Origin: Diospyros lotus
Taxonomy: Eukaryota > Streptophyta > Magnoliopsida > Ericales > Ebenaceae
DNA length: 64,000 bases
NCBI RefSeq assembly: GCF_014633365.1
Contig: NC_068338.1
Location: 14,704,616 to 14,768,615, forward strand
Reading direction: 5' to 3'
Shown here: piece after piece, positions 54,647-64,000 of the stretch
Numbering within the stretch: position 1 is the first letter of the stretch
How the letters are laid out: every line of letters begins with the position of its first letter
The notes under the pieces: model-generated
Told to the model about the DNA's origin: nothing
Database searches by the model: none
The model's input: the letters and a program-made list of their open reading frames with translations, nothing else
Made by a program: the position numbers and the translations under genes

Positions 54647-57372
54647 TGTAATACCCGAGAATGATTTGAGGTCATAAATAATATTTGATGAAGGGCATAA
54701 ATGGACTTTGTGGAAAATAAGACTATAGGGTACACTTACGCAACTTTGGACGATTGAATTAGTCAGAGGGAGTACCCTGGACCCTAGATAGCCAAGGAAA
54801 ATGGTATAGTATCGACAAGTAATACGAGTTATGATTTTAGGCATCAAAAGAAGTTGGATCGGGAACGGTTCCCGGTACAGCTAAAAAAAGGCAATTGTGA
54901 TTTAGGCTGAAATACCGAATTATCGTACGGGGTATCCGGGAAGTCAATGGAACCCCAAGGAAGTTCATATTTGGCATATAGAGTAACCCTTCAGTAGTTT
55001 TTGGAAGAAACAAAAGGGTTTGTAGCTAAAACGAATATTCGGGCCTAAGTGCAGTTTTTTCGAAATTGACGGAGGGAGATCGAAACGATATTTTTTCGGA
55101 ATTTTAAAGAGAGTGTTTTGGGATATTTCAAAGGGTTATAAAGGTCTTTAAAGAGAAGTTCAGTTTTTGAGCCGGGGGCAAAATCGTAATTTTTGAGGTT
55201 GGGGTAAAAGTGTAATTTATCGAAAAATTAGGGGCATTAGCGCAATTAGTCCATTTTTCAGGGACTAAAATGCAATTAAAAATTAGCCTGGGACCATATT
55301 GAAAAGGGTCTAAGTGCAATTATCCAAAAGTTCGGGCCAAAGTGTAATTCTTGAAATCTTTTTACTAGGGGCATTTGGGAGATTCAGGAAAAAACTTGAT
55401 AAATGAATTTAGAGATAAGGATGAAGTCTCATGATGACGTTAGAGATAAGATGAAGGCTCATGATGACTTTAAGGATAAGATTTGTATAAGATTTGATTG
55501 GATAAGAAAAGATTTGATTTAGATAACAATGATTACAAAAGATATTAGAAGATTTGGAATGATTATAGAAGATTTACAATGATTGCAGAGAATCTTAGAA
55601 GATTTTGGAATGATTACAAAAGATATTAGAAGATTTGGAATGATTATAGAAGATTTACAATGATTGTAGAGAATCTTAGAAGATTTTGGAATGATTTGCA
55701 AAAGATATCAAAAGATTTGGAATGATTATAGAAAATATTAGAAGATTTGGAATGATTGGAAAAGATTTTGAAAGATTTGAAATGATTGCAGAATATATAT
55801 TTCTTGGTGGCTAAGTTTCCTAAACATATAAATAGGGGCTCAAGGCTAAGGATTCTCTCATTCGAAGTTGTGATACATTTGTGCTAGACGAGAGTGCTTC
55901 GGGTTTAGTGGATAGAGGGTTTTTAAAGCATACGCGAGGCATCACACGCGTAGAGCACTTAGGCAGCGCGTGAGGACCTGTAAGAGGGTGGTTTGGTTAA
56001 AAGACTTGAGGAGTTGCACGAAAATTGAGGTTGGGCACAAGATTCGAGGTGTTCTGAGTTTCGTTCAAGATGAGTTGTTCGCTACCAAAATTTGGCTTTC
56101 TTGTGAGTGGTTCTCCTCCAAAACTTGATTTATTGTGCTTGTTCTATCTGAACATATGGTGATTTCATGCAAAATGGTTTTGTGCATTAAAATGGTAACC
56201 GATGACGGTTGGATTTATGAGGGAGGTTTGTCCCTAAACGTTTTGAACTGTGCATTGCATTTTATAAATGTTGTTTATACGATGCATTGAATTGTGAATT
56301 GTGGCATTGTCTTGAGTTTTATGTGTACGTATGGAATGTCAGCCTCGGATGTTGTCTGGATAGTGTAGCCATAATTCTCCAAGGGCGTGACGGAATAATA
56401 GGGGTATCTGATGCTAGTGTGCATGTCAGGATAGCCGCCTTGGTTTCCGTGCCAGACCGTTTGGTCAGGGAAGTTGCACTAGGACGACTAGGTGATCCAT
56501 ACTGTGTTGTTCATGTGGGATGTCAGCCTAGGATGTTGTCTGGATAGTGTAGCCGTAATTCTCCAAGGGCGTGACGGAATAATAGGGGTATCTGATGCTG
56601 GGTGTGCATGTCAGGATAGCCGCCTTGATTTCCGTGCCAGGCCGTTTGGCCAGGGAAGTTGCACTAGGACGACTAGGTGGTCCATGTGAAATTTTGGAGT
56701 TGGGATTGTATGGTGGTTCCTGGATGCTTAAGGTGGGAACGTATTCTGGTGAGATGCGTTGGCAGCCCCATTTAAGCTAGAATCGCGTCGCGTCGTCGTG
56801 TCGTCGAGTCGGTGTGGTGGCGTAGCTTTTAGAGAGATTGCTCTTTCCCCATGGTAGGGTTAAGCGCGTGGGAATTCTCTTGAGCTAGGGCTTACCGGGT
56901 ATATTGGTTTATTTCATGTCTTGCATTATTCATGAAAAATGTGTTTTGAACTCTCACTTAGATGATTCATCATCTAATTTGGACTTTGTCCCTGGAATAT
57001 TCAAACGTTCCAGGTGAAGGCAGCGGTGCAAAAGGGAAAGGAATCGTCGAGGAGTGACGGCGATTAGCAGATAGTTTACATTATGTCTTTTCAATTATGC
57101 TATTTACTTTTGAAAACGTCATGTAAACGTTGGTGCAACTTTATATATAAATAAAGTGGTTTTGGTTATGACCTGTTGAGGTTTCGATCTAGCTTCCGCA
57201 TTTGTGTTGGTGAACCTGTCTTGGTTTATTAATGGTTCATAGTTGATATACTGAGAAGGTGTAACGGGATCTTCGGGGAATGGTTTGTGTGATGGGTTTT
57301 TGTTTGAAAAAAAAAAAATTTATCCCCGGAATCTTACGTTACGTTAACGCTCCCAGGAATTGGGGTGTTACA
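54647..57372 (+). repeat. Tekay-like LTR 2 (central)
   Basis: 2726 bp, the same boundaries as LTR 1, with its TATA box at 55827. It appears identical to LTR 3. It serves at once as 3' LTR of the first unit and 5' LTR of the second. Confidence 0.93.
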
Positions 57373-57967
57373 ATTGGTATCAGAGCGAGGTTTGGAATTT
57401 AAGAGACTCTGATTAGGGTTTGAAATGTAAGGGATTCTGATTAGAGCGATGGTTATTTAAAGATTATAGATTTCGTTGGAAATTTAGAAACTATCGATTC
57501 GAGGGCAATAGTTGAAATTTCATGTGGAGTAATGAGATAACTGGTAGTTATCGGGAATGATCGAGTTAGAAATAATTCGATCCGGATCAAGGATCCTAGG
57601 GATATTAAACTCAGGATGATTTGATAAGTGTTTTGGAGAATCGAGTTTAAGGATTTTGAGGATTGATTTTGATGATAGGGATCTCAAAATAAATGTTGTG
57701 AGGATCGAGGTAAGGTACCTCAAGGAAACAACTCATAGGAACGAGTCAATAGTGTTTAGTTCAAATGTTGATCTAGAAAATGAAGTGGTCGGGTTGTAGG
57801 ATTTAGTCCCGTAAAGATGATTGGAGATTAGAAATTGTCACTATTCATGATTTGAGATTTGGACAGGGTATCTTTAATGGTTGTGGGACCTGAAAGATCT
57901 TTTACCAAGATAGAGATTATCTTTACGTGAGATTTGCACTGATTAAGGAAGTGTTTTTCTTTTTCAG

Positions 57968-59158
57968 ATGGTGAAAACTCGAAGAGTCATGGATCTCAGC
58001 GAGCGAGATGAAAGTGACAGTAGTAGCAGTCATCATAGCCGTTCTGCGAATCGTGTCACAAACGATGGACGACAGGAGGAGCGATCAGGTCCTAGTGAGA
58101 ATAGATTTGATCGAATGGAAAGAATCTTAGAAGGCATGCTGACACATGTAACGAGGAATGAGCCATCGAGGCATACAACTCATGTGTTGGATCAGTATCG
58201 CCGACAGAGACCCCCGGTGTTCAGGGGAAAAGCAGAAGACGACCCCTGCATGGCGGAATACTGGATGGAGCAAACCGAGAAGCTGCTCCAACATTTGCAG
58301 TGCAGTGACGAAGATAAGGTCAACTGTGCTACATTCATGCTTGAGGAAGACGCTGCACGATGGTGGCAATCAGCCCAGCGAGCTTTGCAAAGGACACCTA
58401 GGCAAGTGGAACAAGATCCAAGGCCAAGGCAAGCTCAACCTGTGACTTGGGCTAGATTCAAGGAAGCGTTTGACACAAAATATTTTCCTCGAAGCTGGAG
58501 AGAAGAAAAGACTTGGGAGTTCATGAAATTAAAGCAGACTGACGAGATGTCGGTGACCCAATATGACGTAAAGTTTACTCAACTGATCCGGTATGTACCT
58601 ATGTACGAAGCCGATGAGTGGCAGAAAGCCCAGAAATTTGTGGGTGGATTGAAAGTAGGACTGCAGCAAGCTCTTAGCTCGTGGACTTTGGACACCTACA
58701 ATGAGGCATTGCATAGAGCCTTATCCACTGAGACTAATCTACTGCGAGTTAGTTTGATTCGATCGGATGAGAAGAAGAAAGATCCGAAAGGTGGGGAGCA
58801 TAAATCAGATGGAAGGAACTCCAAAAGCAATGAGCCATGTTCTCGATGTGGCAAGGTACACTCCGGGAAACAATGTTTCCAAGGACATATTCGATGTTTT
58901 TCGTGTGGTGAAGAAGGACACAAGAAAAATGATTGTCCTAAGAATAAAGAGGCACCACCAACCGGGAATCGAATGAGGATTACATGTTTTTCGTGTCAAC
59001 AACCTGGTCACTACTCGAGCGAATGTCCAAAGAGGCAGAAGGTGGAACAAATGGGAAAAACAAACGAGGCTCAAAAACCTCGCCCTGGACGAGTTTTCTA
59101 CCTGTCAAAGGATGACGACGATATCTACTGGACAAAAGAGAAAGGTACGTCGAGTTAA
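57968..59158 (+). CDS. gag: Gypsy gag polyprotein, copy 2 (396 aa)
   Basis: The encoded protein is identical to copy 1 at 53115-54305, including the capsid domain and the three zinc-binding motifs. It lies 4853 bp downstream in the same orientation, preceded by the same TTTTTCTTTTTCAG and primer-binding site. Two intact, identical copies show that the duplication is recent. Confidence 0.93.
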   Translation: MVKTRRVMDLSERDESDSSSSHHSRSANRVTNDGRQEERSGPSENRFDRMERILEGMLTHVTRNEPSRHTTHVLDQYRRQRPPVFRGKAEDDPCMAEYWMEQTEKLLQHLQCSDEDKVNCATFMLEEDAARWWQSAQRALQRTPRQVEQDPRPRQAQPVTWARFKEAFDTKYFPRSWREEKTWEFMKLKQTDEMSVTQYDVKFTQLIRYVPMYEADEWQKAQKFVGGLKVGLQQALSSWTLDTYNEALHRALSTETNLLRVSLIRSDEKKKDPKGGEHKSDGRNSKSNEPCSRCGKVHSGKQCFQGHIRCFSCGEEGHKKNDCPKNKEAPPTGNRMRITCFSCQQPGHYSSECPKRQKVEQMGKTNEAQKPRPGRVFYLSKDDDDIYWTKEKGTSS

Positions 59159-59499
59159 GTTCAATGTTGTCAATTTCTGTGTGATTTTGTCATATGCATT
59201 AGCAATAAAGTCGGCTGGGAGTCAATGAAATGTATTTTGAGGACACGATTAGAAATAATATTAAGTATTATGAATTATTTTGGATATGTGTAACCGCCTG
59301 TTTTGAGCTACAACAAGATATTCTGGAAGATAAGAGACATGTTTGGTAAGCTCGAATCATATAGAGATGTAGGTTATGAGTAAATTCTAAGGATTAGGAA
59401 TGGTAATTAGGACATTTCAATTGGGAGACATTAACAATAGTAGTGATTCAATTATCACGGACCAAATTTCGAGGACGAAATTTATTTAGGGGGGGAGAA

Positions 59500-62225
59500 T
59501 GTAATACCCGAGAATGATTTGAGGTCATAAATAATATTTGATGAAGGGCATAAATGGACTTTGTGGAAAATAAGACTATAGGGTACACTTACGCAACTTT
59601 GGACGATTGAATTAGTCAGAGGGAGTACCCTGGACCCTAGATAGCCAAGGAAAATGGTATAGTATCGACAAGTAATACGAGTTATGATTTTAGGCATCAA
59701 AAGAAGTTGGATCGGGAACGGTTCCCGGTACAGCTAAAAAAAGGCAATTGTGATTTAGGCTGAAATACCGAATTATCGTACGGGGTATCCGGGAAGTCAA
59801 TGGAACCCCAAGGAAGTTCATATTTGGCATATAGAGTAACCCTTCAGTAGTTTTTGGAAGAAACAAAAGGGTTTGTAGCTAAAACGAATATTCGGGCCTA
59901 AGTGCAGTTTTTTCGAAATTGACGGAGGGAGATCGAAACGATATTTTTTCGGAATTTTAAAGAGAGTGTTTTGGGATATTTCAAAGGGTTATAAAGGTCT
60001 TTAAAGAGAAGTTCAGTTTTTGAGCCGGGGGCAAAATCGTAATTTTTGAGGTTGGGGTAAAAGTGTAATTTATCGAAAAATTAGGGGCATTAGCGCAATT
60101 AGTCCATTTTTCAGGGACTAAAATGCAATTAAAAATTAGCCTGGGACCATATTGAAAAGGGTCTAAGTGCAATTATCCAAAAGTTCGGGCCAAAGTGTAA
60201 TTCTTGAAATCTTTTTACTAGGGGCATTTGGGAGATTCAGGAAAAAACTTGATAAATGAATTTAGAGATAAGGATGAAGTCTCATGATGACGTTAGAGAT
60301 AAGATGAAGGCTCATGATGACTTTAAGGATAAGATTTGTATAAGATTTGATTGGATAAGAAAAGATTTGATTTAGATAACAATGATTACAAAAGATATTA
60401 GAAGATTTGGAATGATTATAGAAGATTTACAATGATTGCAGAGAATCTTAGAAGATTTTGGAATGATTACAAAAGATATTAGAAGATTTGGAATGATTAT
60501 AGAAGATTTACAATGATTGTAGAGAATCTTAGAAGATTTTGGAATGATTTGCAAAAGATATCAAAAGATTTGGAATGATTATAGAAAATATTAGAAGATT
60601 TGGAATGATTGGAAAAGATTTTGAAAGATTTGAAATGATTGCAGAATATATATTTCTTGGTGGCTAAGTTTCCTAAACATATAAATAGGGGCTCAAGGCT
60701 AAGGATTCTCTCATTCGAAGTTGTGATACATTTGTGCTAGACGAGAGTGCTTCGGGTTTAGTGGATAGAGGGTTTTTAAAGCATACGCGAGGCATCACAC
60801 GCGTAGAGCACTTAGGCAGCGCGTGAGGACCTGTAAGAGGGTGGTTTGGTTAAAAGACTTGAGGAGTTGCACGAAAATTGAGGTTGGGCACAAGATTCGA
60901 GGTGTTCTGAGTTTCGTTCAAGATGAGTTGTTCGCTACCAAAATTTGGCTTTCTTGTGAGTGGTTCTCCTCCAAAACTTGATTTATTGTGCTTGTTCTAT
61001 CTGAACATATGGTGATTTCATGCAAAATGGTTTTGTGCATTAAAATGGTAACCGATGACGGTTGGATTTATGAGGGAGGTTTGTCCCTAAACGTTTTGAA
61101 CTGTGCATTGCATTTTATAAATGTTGTTTATACGATGCATTGAATTGTGAATTGTGGCATTGTCTTGAGTTTTATGTGTACGTATGGAATGTCAGCCTCG
61201 GATGTTGTCTGGATAGTGTAGCCATAATTCTCCAAGGGCGTGACGGAATAATAGGGGTATCTGATGCTAGTGTGCATGTCAGGATAGCCGCCTTGGTTTC
61301 CGTGCCAGACCGTTTGGTCAGGGAAGTTGCACTAGGACGACTAGGTGATCCATACTGTGTTGTTCATGTGGGATGTCAGCCTAGGATGTTGTCTGGATAG
61401 TGTAGCCGTAATTCTCCAAGGGCGTGACGGAATAATAGGGGTATCTGATGCTGGGTGTGCATGTCAGGATAGCCGCCTTGATTTCCGTGCCAGGCCGTTT
61501 GGCCAGGGAAGTTGCACTAGGACGACTAGGTGGTCCATGTGAAATTTTGGAGTTGGGATTGTATGGTGGTTCCTGGATGCTTAAGGTGGGAACGTATTCT
61601 GGTGAGATGCGTTGGCAGCCCCATTTAAGCTAGAATCGCGTCGCGTCGTCGTGTCGTCGAGTCGGTGTGGTGGCGTAGCTTTTAGAGAGATTGCTCTTTC
61701 CCCATGGTAGGGTTAAGCGCGTGGGAATTCTCTTGAGCTAGGGCTTACCGGGTATATTGGTTTATTTCATGTCTTGCATTATTCATGAAAAATGTGTTTT
61801 GAACTCTCACTTAGATGATTCATCATCTAATTTGGACTTTGTCCCTGGAATATTCAAACGTTCCAGGTGAAGGCAGCGGTGCAAAAGGGAAAGGAATCGT
61901 CGAGGAGTGACGGCGATTAGCAGATAGTTTACATTATGTCTTTTCAATTATGCTATTTACTTTTGAAAACGTCATGTAAACGTTGGTGCAACTTTATATA
62001 TAAATAAAGTGGTTTTGGTTATGACCTGTTGAGGTTTCGATCTAGCTTCCGCATTTGTGTTGGTGAACCTGTCTTGGTTTATTAATGGTTCATAGTTGAT
62101 ATACTGAGAAGGTGTAACGGGATCTTCGGGGAATGGTTTGTGTGATGGGTTTTTGTTTGAAAAAAAAAAAATTTATCCCCGGAATCTTACGTTACGTTAA
62201 CGCTCCCAGGAATTGGGGTGTTACA
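59500..62225 (+). repeat. Tekay-like LTR 3
   Basis: 2726 bp, ending GGGGTGTTACA, followed at once by TSD TGGAA (62226-62230). It shares all LTR 2 variants at the positions where LTR 1 differs. Confidence 0.93.
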
Positions 62226-62230
62226 TGGAA

Positions 62231-63835
62231 CCCCCTAAGCTCGACCTGATTTCCACCCCCTATACTTGGGGCTAAAATGTGACTGAAGGCTTGATTGTGA
62301 ATAAATGGAATTCAAGATAAAGATGTCTGAACAGAAGTATCAGAACATCCGTATAATTCTTATCCGAAGTGCAAATCGTAGTGAATCCCCCTATACCCTA
62401 GCATCTCATGCTGAACTCTTTAAATTAGAAAGTCAACCTCTGCTTTAGGGTAGCGCAACATCATATTATGGCCTTTGCGCCCCACAAGAATACAAAGACA
62501 AAATAAGCGCATCCCTTGAAGTAGCTATGTTATACGCTAGGCTAGCTTCTATTCTCGGAAGTAGGCGTTACGTTGAATTACAGAAACAAAATATGAATGT
62601 TCTTTTTGATTACAGACATAGGTATTATGTCGAACCGCCAAAATAAAATATAGGTGTTCTTTTTTATTGCAAATGCAAGTGAAGAACCTAACCGCAAAAA
62701 CAAAATAGGCACGGATGTAGGCACTAGGTTGAACTATGACACCAAAATAGAGCGTTCTCATACGTTCCATGTGCCATTAGGTAGGGTGAGCGTCCTTTCA
62801 CTCGGATATTCTTTCTCATCTGGGCCATTGAGTAAGACCTGTGAGATAATTCAATTTATCTTGGGACGCAAAGACGAGGGTAACGCCCCCTCCAAATTAC
62901 TAATCTCTACCATGCACATTCATGCATAATAGTGGAGGGAATGGGGTTTAAGAAACATTCCTTTTATGCAAGTCCACTAGTACTCACCCCCTCCACTACA
63001 CTAGGGTGTTCGATGTCTTGCGACAGCTCCTTAATGACCAGACCTTTCCACAAAGGGACTCTATAGGGTTCAGCATCCTCCTTCTCTTTTGGCCCTAGGG
63101 AATAATGACGACGACTAGGTTATGGACGAGATCTATGGATTTAAGGCAATCCAAGGACATTCATCACCCCTAGTTGTAGGTGGCAATAATGGTACCCCTG
63201 TTCACTTTGCACGTTAGATGATAACAAAGTGCCATATCTCGTGAATATTCTGGATGCTTATTGGAATTTTATTCACATATTAAATACTTATTAGGGTCGT
63301 TTATCTCATAGTGCCTTGGCAGGTACCTCATTACCCTTGAAGTTATTTCATACTTTCCATAATTTCACATATGCAATTGCTTTACCCCCCACAAGTTGAG
63401 GTAGGATGATGTCCCTAGAACAATTACATTGGGGGGGCCAGGTTTTCATTGTGTGCCTATGTGTGCGCAGGAACACAGGTACTTGCAGAACACGCTATCC
63501 CTACTTGGAGCAATCAAACATTGCATACTATTGTTGGTAACCTGTTATCGTATTTTAATATTCTATTATTTTGTGTTCCTTCTTTATGAATGCATGCATA
63601 CATGCGTAAAATGCATACAAACACACTAAGCCTATGCACTTAGCAGTCTATGTGTTTGCTTTTCCCCAAAAAAATAATGCTTACTTCATTAGTATGTATA
63701 AGTTCAAAATATAATAGACAAAATGAGCCAAAAATGCCAAAAAGATAAGAAAATCCTAGTCTAAGGTCGTGCTTCAGAGGACCCGTCTTCAAGAAAAGAG
63801 ATAGGGACCCACGCTTGTCCTTCCTCCGTGAAATC
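62231..63835. other. Unannotated DNA
   Basis: Mixed composition with no frame that I recognise. The short frames at 62549-62770 (-), 62654-62929 (+), 63429-63629 (+) and 63640-63885 (-) lack family features. Two tandem-like phrases about 60-90 bp apart (ACATAGGTATTATGTCGAAC, AAATGCAAGTGAAGAACC) hint at a degenerate repeat near 62560-62720. Confidence 0.35.
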
Positions 63836-64000
63836 TCAGCCCGTAAAATTAATGTCTGCCAAAGCGTCGATCGCCTTTGGCACATTAGTTGCAGTAAGGC
63901 CTAATGGCATTGGGGATCCCGAGGCTAGTTCCAATATATATGGACTCCATGGGCCAGTAGGGTTAGGAAGATCACCTTCCTCGATCTTTAGATAATCCTC
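63836..64000 (-). other. Possible C-terminal end of a frame running off the window
   Basis: The - strand is open from 64000 down to a TGA at 63836-63838 (54 codons), with Pro/Gly-rich text such as GDLPNPTGPWSPY and a Leu/Ala-rich end. I do not recognise it. It may be part of a gene or retroelement to the right, or chance. Confidence 0.2.

Larger units (their letters stand above)
49793..62225 (+). mobile_element. Tandem gag-only Tekay-like Gypsy element: LTR-gag-LTR-gag-LTR
   Basis: There are three LTRs (49793-52519, 54647-57372, 59500-62225) and two internal regions (52520-54646, 57373-59499). The repeat unit is 4853 bp. One perfect 5-bp TSD TGGAA flanks the entire 12.4-kb block (49788-49792 and 62226-62230), and none occurs at the inner LTR edges. 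This fits a single insertion later duplicated by LTR-LTR recombination. The two internal regions show a single difference by eye (C at 53020, T at 57873). Each has a primer-binding site, one gag ORF, a short remnant of the pol end and a polypurine tract, but no protease, reverse transcriptase or integrase. It must use proteins from a relative. Confidence 0.93.

Noticed and set aside
49793..62225. Simple assembly duplication of a 4.85-kb segment
   Set aside because: Not fully excluded, but a single outer TSD, an odd number of LTRs and real differences between copies fit biological recombination better.

Overview
The window is nuclear DNA of a flowering plant, most likely a dicot or magnoliid with a repeat-rich genome. 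Intron-containing plant genes sit among nested LTR retrotransposons, and DNA elements of the CACTA, hAT and PIF/Harbinger types fill much of the rest. I see no bacterial, organellar or viral genes, no rRNA or tRNA gene and no CRISPR array.

Three host genes can be supported. (1) A CDT1 replication-licensing gene on the + strand at 2852-14455 has seven exons that join in frame to 554 codons. Its fourth intron is about 8.5 kb because it holds a decayed Ty1/Copia element with a perfect AAAGC target-site duplication (TSD). Its usual N-terminal start codon appears to be missing. (2) A small single-exon gene of unknown function lies on the - strand at 16811-17320, with a probable leader exon upstream. 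(3) A two-exon UDP-glycosyltransferase of UGT92A type lies on the + strand at 39399-41059, with an intact PSPG box and catalytic His/Asp.

Layout. 1-231 is the end of a chromovirus-type LTR. 232-2780 is AT-rich repeat DNA with an ACTCGATTA-like array. 2781-14455 is CDT1 with its Copia insertion and a MITE nested in that. 15099-15817 is a Harbinger-like element. 16811-18100 is the small gene. 18652-22900 holds CACTA elements and 23403-24110 a MITE. 24614-38570 is a degenerate Tat/Retand-like Gypsy composite: gag-protease on the - strand, a coiled-coil ORF in the opposite direction, and two kinds of tandem repeat (about 164 bp and 60 bp). It is split by two solo LTRs with perfect TSDs, one of which carries a hAT element. 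39399-41059 is the UGT. 41797-42071 is a hAT MITE. 42494-48115 is another retroelement relic, interrupted by an unusual inverted-LTR insertion. 48116-49547 is a solo Copia LTR. 49793-62225 is a young tandem retrotransposon, LTR-gag-LTR-gag-LTR, flanked by one TSD (TGGAA). 62231-64000 holds nothing I recognise.

The most unusual structures are these. At 44537-47998 both outer ends are the 3' (U5) ends of an LTR in opposite orientation, yet a perfect TSD flanks the whole. The 12.4-kb tandem gag-only element has a first LTR that is mosaic. The Tat-like relic combines an antisense ORF, two repeat arrays and no visible polymerase. All sequence comparisons were made by eye; no alignment or database search was run.
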